A DNA stretch of 64,000 bases from Bryobacterales bacterium (GTDB lineage Bacteria > Acidobacteriota > Terriglobia > Bryobacterales > Bryobacteraceae): NCBI GenBank assembly GCA_019261985.1, contig JAFAQY010000121.1, forward strand, positions 124,001 to 188,000, written 5' to 3'. Positions 1-7,997 of the stretch are shown piece by piece. The position numbers and the translations under genes were made by a program. The notes under the pieces are model-generated. The model was not told where the DNA came from, ran no database searches, and worked only from the letters and a program-made list of their open reading frames with translations. How positions within the stretch are numbered: the stretch's first letter is position 1; every line of letters begins with the position of its first letter.

Positions 1-1169
1 ATCGCATTATTGGTGGTCCAGCGGCCGGCCTCCTCTTTGGTTGTAGGCGGCTGGTAGGCGATGAAGTAAGGCTCGCCCCGAAACTGTAGAAGTTCCACTT
101 CCTTCGGAGAAAACTTTTCCTGGATTTTCCCGAGTGCGTTCCGCAAGCTTTCGATCCGCAGCGGTTGTAAGTTCAAGGAGCCGCCTGTGATGGCGCGCGC
201 CATCTCCTTCGTCATCGTCGACCTTGGAGAAACCGTGGGATTCCCCATGATGAAACCCTCGCCGTTGCTTTCGACGCGCTTTGCCACCTCCGACCATCCG
301 GGGATCGGGAACGTGGTGATGGGAATCATTCCGCTCAGGATCCAGGAGATCGAGAATAAGCCAAAAATCAGGCCGGCATAGTGGTGCCACTTCATCCAAC
401 CCGAGTACGGTGTGTAAGACAGAACGCCTTTCTGACGGAATCTTGGTTTAAGCGCCACGCGCCAGATTCCAAGAACGACTCCCGTCACCGCCATCAGCAG
501 GGCCGTCCAAGCGATCCAATCCAGTAGCGGCGTCCACCAGGTGCGCTGTCGAAAGAAGAATAGATTATGAAGAACGTATCCGGAAATAGCGAGGATACGT
601 CCCCTCCGGTCCGTTCTCTGAACGATATCGTTGCTCTTTTCGGAGATGTAATACTCGACGCCGGCCGGATCGTTCATGGCAATGCGATGCAGGGGAGCGA
701 ATCCGGCCAGCGTTGGAATTCTCGTGAACTCGTCGGGGCTTTCCAGATAGGCATCGTAGGTCATCGTGGACGCGTACTCGGGGGCGAATTGCTTCATCCA
801 CTGCAGGGACTGCTCGCGGCCCATGCCGGCAAGAACCTCGCCGGTGTCAGCGTACACCGCGGACCAATTGCCGATGCTGTTCCTGGTGAGCCGGTAGACG
901 GGCCTGCCAAGATACATCGACAGTCGCACGCGCGAAGGCTTGATACCAGCCTTAGCCGCCGCCTCTGCAGGAGTCACCGTTGCCCTCGAAAAGTCGATCG
1001 GCTCCAGGCGCTGCAGGCGCTCTCCCATGGTGATTTGTGGATGGCCGTAGTACATGAGGACCACGCCCGAGAGCGTCCACACCAGGAACATCAGAATGAT
1101 GCCGATGCCTAGCCATCGATGCGAATAAATGAGGAGCTTGCGCCAGTCGAGCAGTTTGCGGGTGTTCAC
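1..1169 (-). CDS. PepSY-associated transmembrane protein (partial, C-terminus off the window)
   Basis: The minus-strand frame reads open from about 1169 to the window edge, so at least 389 codons are present and the 3' end is missing. Near the N-terminus there is a membrane helix following SHRWLGIG. Two more helices follow around residues 195-225 (WWTPLLDWIAWTALLMAV) and 255-275 (WHHYAGLIFGLFSISWILSG). The conserved SHRW and WHHY signatures, with soluble PepSY-like stretches between helices, are typical of the PepSY-TM family. Members are often linked to iron or siderophore reduction and sit beside TonB receptors, but no such neighbour is visible here. The start is uncertain: GTG at 1169, or TTG at 1181 in the same frame. 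Neither has a strong Shine-Dalgarno. Family assignment is solid; function is inference. Confidence 0.8.
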   Translation of the reverse strand, partial: MNTRKLLDWRKLLIYSHRWLGIGIILMFLVWTLSGVVLMYYGHPQITMGERLQRLEPIDFSRATVTPAEAAAKAGIKPSRVRLSMYLGRPVYRLTRNSIGNWSAVYADTGEVLAGMGREQSLQWMKQFAPEYASTMTYDAYLESPDEFTRIPTLAGFAPLHRIAMNDPAGVEYYISEKSNDIVQRTDRRGRILAISGYVLHNLFFFRQRTWWTPLLDWIAWTALLMAVTGVVLGIWRVALKPRFRQKGVLSYTPYSGWMKWHHYAGLIFGLFSISWILSGMIPITTFPIPGWSEVAKRVESNGEGFIMGNPTVSPRSTMTKEMARAITGGSLNLQPLRIESLRNALGKIQEKFSPKEVELLQFRGEPYFIAYQPPTTKEEAGRWTTNNA

Positions 1170-1248
1170 AACTCTTGTCAAACAGAGTATATCGGAGCGC
1201 GGAAACGGATTAGCGTACATGATTGCAGAAGACGAGGGTTTCTGAGGA

Positions 1249-1272
1249 GCCTACGGCGGGCTGTAGCCCCGA
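1249..1272. repeat. Fragment of dispersed twin-hairpin repeat
   Basis: This short piece reads CCTACGGCGGGCTGTAGCCC, which closely matches the second hairpin half of the repeat copy at 13399-13438. It lies between the start of the PepSY gene and the point where the metallo-beta-lactamase reading frame ends prematurely. Only one hairpin is recognisable, so it is either a decayed or a partial copy. Confidence 0.45.
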
Positions 1273-1456
1273 TTTTGTTGGTCGGCCCATGATCCGCATC
1301 GCGGTTCCCGGTGCAAAGAGACACTTGTCCCGTGCGGGATTTTGCGGAACACTTGAGATTGTCAAAGAACGGCGACCCGCCGGCCGCCAAGGATCGGCAA
1401 CGAAGTTGATCGAGCGCCTGCTCGAACAACTCCCGAAGAGGGAAGCCGCCGGTCAT

Positions 1457-1950
1457 CTACACCCAGATCTTGCGCAGATCCCGCTTCCGTTCCTTCTCGA
1501 AGATTTCGTCAGGGGGGCGGAGCTTCACGTTTGGGAGCAGCTCGGGCTGCACTTCGTTGCGGCTGGAGAATGTGGCGATGATCTCCCCGCGGTGCTTCTC
1601 GATCTCATCCTGCTGCATTTTGTTGCGGATCAGCATGGCGCCCGGAGGGAACCCGGGCTCACCGGCGGCGTGCTCCGGATGGAAATGGGTCGTGGTCAGA
1701 TACAGTTTGTTATTGGGGGCAAGCTTCTTCGCAACTTTGGCGATGGTTGCGCCATTGCGTGGCCCCAAGCCGGTGTCGACCACCAGAGTGGCGTTGTTGC
1801 CGGCGACGATCCAATATTCGGAAACAAACCCATGATGGCCCAGACATGATCGGACACCTTCACCGTGTCCTCGCCAAGAATCGGCTGCGTTTGCGCCCGC
1901 ATCGCCGCGCCGGCGAATAGCACGAGCATAGACGTAACGATCATTCGCAT
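1457..1950 (-). pseudogene. Frameshifted and 3'-truncated metallo-beta-lactamase-fold hydrolase
   Basis: The frame from 1950 encodes a signal peptide (MRMIVTSMLVLFAGAAMRAQ) followed by KVSDHVWAIMG and PNIG. The rest of the protein continues in the next frame: IVAGNNATLVVDTGLGPRNG, then the zinc-site motif TTHFHPEH, then MLIRNKMQQDEIEKHRGE. A single missing base near 1810-1811 explains the switch. The second frame ends at 1457 just after LRPPDEIFEKER. This is well before the remaining metal ligands and the C-terminal half that MBL-fold enzymes need, and the 280 bases downstream show no similarity to them in any frame. The gene is therefore both frameshifted and truncated. A base-calling error could explain the frameshift but not the truncation. 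Confidence 0.72.
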
Positions 1951-2008
1951 ACTGCCTTTGTACTACGCTGGCTGGTACCATGGCTATAAGCGCTAGTTTT
2001 ATCCTCTG

Positions 2009-2272
2009 ATGGTCAAGCTTGCCCGGCAATTCCTCGGTCACGTCCTCCCCGGAGTAATGCGCCCCCTGCGCATCCTGTGGAATGAAATCATCGGCTTTCT
2101 GTTTTTCGTGATCGCTATTTCGGCCACGCCTTCCATCATTCGCAATGTCCGCGGACTCTCGCAGCCCGACGGCAGCCCGTTCCGGGTGTTCGTGTCCGTC
2201 GCGTTCGCGGCGATCATGCTCTATTTCGCCGTTACTTCGTTTCTGCGGGCGCGAAAGATCGGGCGGTCGTAA
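2009..2272 (+). CDS. Small two-helix membrane protein, unknown function
   Basis: This 87-residue protein has two predicted membrane segments, around residues 26-42 (IIGFLFFVIAISATP) and 60-77 (VFVSVAFAAIMLYFAV). A basic tail (RARKIGRS) follows the second helix. The arrangement is a short helical hairpin with little outside the membrane. It is divergent from the broken MBL gene. The next gene on the same strand begins 151 bases later with its own ribosome site, so it is probably transcribed alone. I recognise no catalytic motif and assign no function. Confidence 0.6.
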   Translation: MVKLARQFLGHVLPGVMRPLRILWNEIIGFLFFVIAISATPSIIRNVRGLSQPDGSPFRVFVSVAFAAIMLYFAVTSFLRARKIGRS

Positions 2273-2423
2273 GTCACCTCAGGTTTCCAGCAACGCGGCC
2301 GCGCTCGCGACGCGCGCCAAAACCGAATGTATTTCATTTCAGCTAAGCTATACATCAGCCGATTTACCTAGCTGGTTTGCGTGTCCGGTCCGCCACATTT
2401 CTCCGTTGTGAAGGAGGAGTACG

Positions 2424-4364
2424 GTGTTAGCCCTCGCCGCGATCGCTGCGTTTAAGCAGTTCTCCGGACTTCTTCGGATCCGTTCTGAATTGGCGGAGTG
2501 GGGCGTATTCGAGCGGCGGCCGGCCTCCAAGACACTTACGGGCAACCAAAATCCTGACGACGTGGCGGGAGTTGTCGAGATCCAGTTTAAGAAGGCGGAA
2601 TCAATCCCACGGCTGGCTCTGATCCCGGACCTGCTTTGGAGCGGCAACGGATTTTCAACGGGCTGGGCCCTTTGCGCCGGAGCGCTGGCGTGGCTGACGT
2701 TCAGCGCGATTGTGGTGCTGGCGCACGGAGTGGTCTTAGATCAGGATCTCGTCCCCGCGCAAATCATCGCCGGGGCGGTACATTATCCACCCGGCCATCC
2801 TCACGACGTGTTTTATCATCGCGTCTTTAATCTGCCCAGTTATCTCCTGGCGGCGCTTTGGACGGTATGGCCGAACCCCGAAGCGCTTTCCGGGGTCCGC
2901 AACTGGCTACATATATTTTTGGGTGTTTTCGTTCCGTATGCCGTGACTGTGCTGGTCGCCGGCCGCCCCTGCTACGGGCACATCGCCGCTATGCTGGCGC
3001 TCTCCAATGCGGCGCGCAAGCTGCAAGGGGTGTATCCGATGACTATTTATCCCGGCTTCGATAGCGATGGCCATTTTGGAGAGTATTCTTCCGTTCTGAT
3101 TGTTGCCTTGCTATTGGGCCGGTTCTGGAAATCAGGCGGATTTCTGCTCGGAGTGTTGCCGGCTATTCATCCCACTATGGCCGCGGTCGTTTGGCCTTGG
3201 GCGTTCGTATATCTCTGGTTTCACGCAGGACGGATGCAGCGGAGCGAAAAGCGGCATCTGCTCGTATGCATCGGCCTTGGCCTGGCACTGTGCGCGGCCC
3301 TCGGCGGAGTGATGGCCGCCACCGCCCCGAATACAGCTGTTCAGCCGCCCTACGACTATGTTGGGGATAGCTCCATCGTGTACCGTAACTTTGAAGAATT
3401 CACGGATACACATCGTCGGCCGCTGCCGCTCTCCACGTATGGGTATTCGTTCCATCCGCTGATTCTTTTTACGTTGTTGGGGCTGTTGATCTGGAAAACA
3501 TACACGGATAACGATGATGTAACCCGCCGAGTGGTGATCGGCCTAGCCGGGCTGAGCACCGCCGCCTGGGTCTATGTGGCGGCAGGGAGTGCATTGATGA
3601 ACGCATACAGCGGAGGTTTGGCCTCTTTGGCGCGAATATCAATGCCCGGCCGGTTCTCAAATCTTACCGCTATCGTGGTAATTCCACTGAGTGTCGCGCT
3701 GATTGCGCGCGCGCGGACGGCGGCTCTCTGGATAGTTCCGCTATTGCTTGCTCAAGCTGCGCTTATGCCGGTGCATCATGTTTTCTTGGAGCGCATTTTC
3801 ATCCTTGCGATCACCGGCGCTGCTCTGGCGTCGACGCTGATCCCGTTCAGGTTTGCAGTGCGCGGCTGGCCCGTCCCGGTTCTGGTTGCGCCCATTGCGC
3901 TGATCTTCATATTCCGCCCAATCGATTCCGGTTCGGCATTTCGAATCACTCCCGAGGACCACAATTTGAACTCCTGGCTTCGCGCGAATACCGCGCCGGA
4001 CGAGCCCATTCTTACTCCGATGGCATTTCGACCGGAACTACAGGTCAAAACAAACCACCCGGTAATGATGGAGGGAGAAACGGTTTATCTTATGACCTAT
4101 ATGCCGTCATTAGCCGGCCTGATCGGAGAGATGGCCCGCGACCTTTATGGAATCGATTACACCGATAAATCGAAACTGGGGCGCGGCCGCTTCAATCTTC
4201 GATCAGGTCGCGTGATGAGCGCTTGGCAGGCCAAGACGGCGAGTGAGTGGGCCGATTCAGGGCGCCGGTATCGTTTCCGGCTGGTGGCATCGCCCACAAT
4301 TATCCCGCTCCCTCTCACAGTTGGATTTCGTGGGGCACGGTGGACTCTATATGTGATCGAGTAA
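2424..4364 (+). CDS. Large polytopic inner-membrane protein, GT-C-like topology
   Basis: 646 residues starting at GTG 2424, fixed by a strong Shine-Dalgarno (AAGGAGGAG at 2411-2419). After a soluble N-terminal stretch of about 75 residues there are roughly eleven to thirteen hydrophobic helices up to about residue 500. A periplasmic C-terminal domain follows, opening with EDHNLNSWLRANTAPDEPIL. Many-helix proteins ending in a domain that begins with a W-[IL]-R-x-N-T-P-like motif are common among GT-C glycosyltransferases and mannosyltransferase-like proteins. The first loop carries HYPPGHPHD, an acidic/His-rich segment that could be an active-site loop. No family is certain. There is no adjacent lipid-sugar gene to support a glycosylation role, so that remains a guess from topology. 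Confidence 0.65.
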   Translation: MLALAAIAAFKQFSGLLRIRSELAEWGVFERRPASKTLTGNQNPDDVAGVVEIQFKKAESIPRLALIPDLLWSGNGFSTGWALCAGALAWLTFSAIVVLAHGVVLDQDLVPAQIIAGAVHYPPGHPHDVFYHRVFNLPSYLLAALWTVWPNPEALSGVRNWLHIFLGVFVPYAVTVLVAGRPCYGHIAAMLALSNAARKLQGVYPMTIYPGFDSDGHFGEYSSVLIVALLLGRFWKSGGFLLGVLPAIHPTMAAVVWPWAFVYLWFHAGRMQRSEKRHLLVCIGLGLALCAALGGVMAATAPNTAVQPPYDYVGDSSIVYRNFEEFTDTHRRPLPLSTYGYSFHPLILFTLLGLLIWKTYTDNDDVTRRVVIGLAGLSTAAWVYVAAGSALMNAYSGGLASLARISMPGRFSNLTAIVVIPLSVALIARARTAALWIVPLLLAQAALMPVHHVFLERIFILAITGAALASTLIPFRFAVRGWPVPVLVAPIALIFIFRPIDSGSAFRITPEDHNLNSWLRANTAPDEPILTPMAFRPELQVKTNHPVMMEGETVYLMTYMPSLAGLIGEMARDLYGIDYTDKSKLGRGRFNLRSGRVMSAWQAKTASEWADSGRRYRFRLVASPTIIPLPLTVGFRGARWTLYVIE

Positions 4365-4593
4365 TTCGAGCCGTTTCAGAGAGCCAACACCGTAGCTCTC
4401 GTATGGTGCGTTGCTCAGTTTTTATCCCGTCTACCTGAGCGTCGGTGCTTTGCCCGTGCACTGGAAAGCGCGGGAAACGCCTTGCGCCGCCTGTTCGTGG
4501 CCTTCGCAGCCGCAGGTGGCGGCGGTTAGGATGGTAATAGCTTGTGTGCCAGTTCTATTGCAGTCTCCTCGACATAGATCCAGCGGAGGCAAT

Positions 4594-4827
4594 ATGAATC
4601 CAAGCAATCCTGACGAAGACGACGAGATTCTGCCAGAGTACGATTTCACGCGAGCGGTTCGCGGAAGGCATCACGAAGCATATAAAAAGGGGACGAACGT
4701 CATCTTCCTCGACTCGGACGTCGCCGCGGTTTTCAGGGACTCGGCCTCTGTGAATCGTGTGTTGCGGTTGCTGCTCAATCTCGGCAAGGACAACGCCGCG
4801 ATAAATAAGCCGGCCAACTCGGAATGA
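4594..4827 (+). CDS. Small acidic protein resembling orphan antitoxin-type proteins
   Basis: 77 residues from ATG 4594, preceded by GCGGAGGC at a good distance; the longer in-frame extension upstream has poor coding character. The N-terminus is very acidic (NPDEDDEILPEYDF). A conserved core follows: ARR-like AVRGRHHEAYKKGTNVIFLD, then DVAAVFRDSASVNRVLRLLL. This pattern (DYDF-x-RGxxxxxYxxGTNVVxLDxDVxxxFxDSxSVNxALR) is widespread in small bacterial proteins often found next to a toxin-like partner. No partner is visible here: the RND operon ends on the opposite strand 20 bases downstream. Function is inferred from the pattern only. Confidence 0.6.
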   Translation: MNPSNPDEDDEILPEYDFTRAVRGRHHEAYKKGTNVIFLDSDVAAVFRDSASVNRVLRLLLNLGKDNAAINKPANSE

Positions 4828-4847
4828 GCGCCTCAGCGTCCTACGAT

Positions 4848-7800
4848 CTAAGCCGGCGTGTGGATAGGCTCCGGCTCAGGCGCTTTCTTGCTGCGCTTCG
4901 TGCGGCCGAGGCGCTCCTGCAGCGCGGCCATGTAGGTGTAGAAGACAGGCGTTAGATACAGCGTCACAAGTTGCGAGAACATCAGGCCGCCGACGACCAC
5001 CAGGCCGAGCGGCTGTCGGGCTTCGCCCCCTGCTCCATAGCCGAGCGCAATCGGCACCGCGCCGAGAGCCGCGGCCATCGTAGTCATCATGATCGGGCGG
5101 AAGCGGATCAGGCAGCCTTCATAAATCGCTTTCTTCGGGGTGAGACCCTGGTTGCGCTCGGCATCCAGGGCGAAGTCGATCTGCATGATGGCGTTCTTTT
5201 CTACGATGCCGATCAGCATGATCAGACCCACGAACGCATAGATGTTCAGGTCCATGTGGAACAGCATCAGGGTGACCAGAGCGCCGAAGCCCGCCGACGG
5301 CAGACCGGAAAGGATGGTCAGCGGGTGGATGTAGCTTTCGTACAGAATGCCAAGAACGATGTAGACGACCAGGACCGCGACGATCAGCAGGATCGACAGA
5401 TTGCTCAGCGAGCTCCCGAACTCTTTGGCCGAGCCTTGGAAAGACACGCTGACTTCGTTGGGAACCACATTGGCGGCGATCTTTTGCACCTGCGAAACAA
5501 TCTCGCCCAGCGATACGCCGGGCTTTAAGTTGAAGGAAAGCGTCACGGCCGGAAGCATTCCGTAGTGATTGATCGACTGCGGCCCCGCCTCTTGCCTCAC
5601 GGTCGCCAGCGTTTCCAACGGAATCAACTGGCCGCTCGAGTTCTTGAAGTACAGCAGCGAAAGCGCTCGCGGATCTGCCTGGTACCGTGGCTGGAGCTCC
5701 AATAGCACTTGATATTCATTAATCGCCGCGTAAATGGTGGAGACCCATTTGGGTCCGAACGCATCGTAAAACGCGCCTTCCACCGTGTTGGCGCTTACTC
5801 CCATTGCAGCGGCCTTATCGCGGTTGATTTCCACATCCACTTGCGGGCTGGTGATGGCCAGATCGCTCGAAAGATCGTCGATTCCGGGGATTTTGCCGAT
5901 CTCCTCCAGTAATTTTTGAGAGGAATCGTACAGGGCCGGACGATTCGGCGATACCAGCGAAATCTGATACAGGCTCTTGGTCACTTGGCCGCCGATTTGG
6001 ATCGTCGGCGGGTTCTGCAAGTAGACCTTCATGCCCGGGATGTTCGATACCTTCGGGCGGAGATCGTCGATGATTTGATTTACCAGTTGCTTGCGCTGGG
6101 CGCGCGGCTTGAGGCGCACGATCATCTCACCGTAATTCGGGCCGCCCAGCGTGGACGCGCCCGTCCCGCCGACCGTGGACATCATGGCCTCGATATTCGG
6201 ATTTTGCTTTACAACGTCCGCGACGATCTGCTGATAACGCGACATTTCATCGAAGGAAGTGCCCTGCGCCGCCTCCGTGATCACCAGCAACTGGTCCGTA
6301 TCCTGATCGGGAATGAATCCCTTGGGAATTTTCACGAACAGATATCCGGTACCGGCAAGCACAAGGACGAAGGCCAGCATCGTTGCCGGGCGATAACGCA
6401 GCGCCACCTGAAGCGTGCGGTCGTAAACACGCAGTATTGCCTCGAAAAATTTTTCCGTGACATTGTAAAACCACGAATGGCCGCCGTGGCCGGGAGTACG
6501 GAGGAAGCGGCTGCAAAGCATTGGTGTGAGCGTAACGGAAACTACGCCCGAGATCAGAATCGCGACGCAAATCGTCACCGCGAACTCGCGGAAAAGGCGG
6601 CCCAGGATGCCACCCATGAATAGCACCGGGATGAATACGGCGGCGAGCGATAGCGTCATCGAAACGATGGTGAACCCGATTTCGCGCGAACCAACCAGCG
6701 AAGCCACCAGCGGACGTTTGCCCATTTCCATGTGGCGGAAGATGTTTTCGAGCATCACGATAGCATCGTCGACAACGAATCCCACCGACAGGATCAAGGC
6801 CATCATCGAGAGGTTGTCGAGGCTGTAGTGCAGCAGGTACATCACGGAGAACGTTCCGATGATGGAGAACGGGAGGGCCAGGCTGGGAATGACGGTCGCC
6901 GACACATTGCGCAAGAACAAGAAGATAACCGCGATCACGAGTCCAAGCGTCAGCACCATCGTGAATTCGACGTCGTTATAGGATTCGCGGATGGTGTCGG
7001 AGCGGTCGTAGAGGATGTCCATCTGAACCGACGGAGGCAGTTCGGCGCGGAACACGGGTATCAGCTTTTTGATATTGTCGGTGACCGTGATGGTATTGGT
7101 TCCCGGTTGGCGCTGAATGGCGAGGACGATGGCACGCTCGCCCTCGCCGTTGTTTTCGTAATACCAGGAGGCGGTTCTCGCGTCCTGCACGCTGTCTTTC
7201 ACTTCGCCTAATTCCTGCAGCCGGACCGGGTTGCCGTTGCGATAGGAGACGATCAACGTTTTATATTGCTCGGCCGAGGTCAATTGGCCGCTGGCCATTA
7301 AAGTGAAGGCGCGCTGCGGACCCGTGATTTGGCCCGTGGGAAGGTTGACGTTCCAGTTCTGAAGCGCCGTTTCGACTTCATTGATGCCCACCAGATGCGT
7401 GGCCAGCGCGCGCGGGTCCATCTGCACGTGCACCGCGTATTTCTGCTGTCCCAGAACTTGCACCTGAGCAACGCCGCTGATGGTCGAGATCCGCTGCGCG
7501 ATGCGCGTCTCGGCGTATTCGTCAAGGGTGTATAGCGGGACCATCTTCGACCGTAGCGTCAGGAAGATAATCGGCTGATCCGCCGGATTCACTTTCGTGA
7601 ACGTGGGCGGGGTGGGCATGTTTTGAGGAAGGAGTTTAGAGGCCTGCGTGATCGCCGCTTGCGTGTCTACCGCAGCGCCGTCCAGGCTGCGGTTCAGGTC
7701 GAAGGAAAGAGTGACCTGGGCGGAGCCGAGCGAGTTGACGCTGGTCATCGAGATCAGGCCTGCGATGGTCGAGAACTGGTTCTCGAGCGGCGTCGCTACC

Positions 7801-7985
7801 GCGGCGGCCATGGTTTCCGGGCTTGCGCCGGGAAGCGCGGCGGTGACCAGCAGAGTTGGAAAATCGACGTTGGGCAGATCGCTGACCGGCAGCTCGCGAT
7901 AGGCGACCGTGCCGAACAAAGCGATGGCGGCCATCAGAAGACTGGTAGCGATCGGCCGCTTAATAAAAGGTTCGGAGAGATTCAT
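4848..7985 (-). CDS. RND efflux pump inner-membrane transporter (second of tandem pair)
   Basis: 1045 residues, the usual length for hydrophobe/amphiphile-efflux (HAE1, AcrB/MdtC-like) RND pumps. The N-terminus (FIKRPIATSLLMAAIALFG) is the first membrane helix. The proton-relay pair is present in helix 4 (GFVVDDAIVMLEN), and the helix-10 lysine is in GIVEKNAIMQIDFA. The LIRFRPIMMTTMAAALGA segment near the C-terminus is a family signature. It would form a trimer spanning the inner membrane and capture substrates from the periplasm. It follows the sister pump by 12 bases, giving an adaptor-pump-pump operon like MdtABC. No outer-membrane channel is encoded in this operon. Substrate is unknown. 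Confidence 0.93.
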   Translation of the reverse strand: MNLSEPFIKRPIATSLLMAAIALFGTVAYRELPVSDLPNVDFPTLLVTAALPGASPETMAAAVATPLENQFSTIAGLISMTSVNSLGSAQVTLSFDLNRSLDGAAVDTQAAITQASKLLPQNMPTPPTFTKVNPADQPIIFLTLRSKMVPLYTLDEYAETRIAQRISTISGVAQVQVLGQQKYAVHVQMDPRALATHLVGINEVETALQNWNVNLPTGQITGPQRAFTLMASGQLTSAEQYKTLIVSYRNGNPVRLQELGEVKDSVQDARTASWYYENNGEGERAIVLAIQRQPGTNTITVTDNIKKLIPVFRAELPPSVQMDILYDRSDTIRESYNDVEFTMVLTLGLVIAVIFLFLRNVSATVIPSLALPFSIIGTFSVMYLLHYSLDNLSMMALILSVGFVVDDAIVMLENIFRHMEMGKRPLVASLVGSREIGFTIVSMTLSLAAVFIPVLFMGGILGRLFREFAVTICVAILISGVVSVTLTPMLCSRFLRTPGHGGHSWFYNVTEKFFEAILRVYDRTLQVALRYRPATMLAFVLVLAGTGYLFVKIPKGFIPDQDTDQLLVITEAAQGTSFDEMSRYQQIVADVVKQNPNIEAMMSTVGGTGASTLGGPNYGEMIVRLKPRAQRKQLVNQIIDDLRPKVSNIPGMKVYLQNPPTIQIGGQVTKSLYQISLVSPNRPALYDSSQKLLEEIGKIPGIDDLSSDLAITSPQVDVEINRDKAAAMGVSANTVEGAFYDAFGPKWVSTIYAAINEYQVLLELQPRYQADPRALSLLYFKNSSGQLIPLETLATVRQEAGPQSINHYGMLPAVTLSFNLKPGVSLGEIVSQVQKIAANVVPNEVSVSFQGSAKEFGSSLSNLSILLIVAVLVVYIVLGILYESYIHPLTILSGLPSAGFGALVTLMLFHMDLNIYAFVGLIMLIGIVEKNAIMQIDFALDAERNQGLTPKKAIYEGCLIRFRPIMMTTMAAALGAVPIALGYGAGGEARQPLGLVVVGGLMFSQLVTLYLTPVFYTYMAALQERLGRTKRSKKAPEPEPIHTPA

Positions 7986-7997
7986 GACTTCCTGAAA

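Noticed and set aside
1178-1456. 92-codon minus frame between PepSY and MBL genes
   Set aside because: No domain, no ribosome site, composition unlike a gene; treated as non-coding remnant.
1223-1849. 208-codon plus-strand frame over the broken MBL gene
   Set aside because: Starts far from any ribosome site and is antisense to recognisable MBL sequence; no domain seen.
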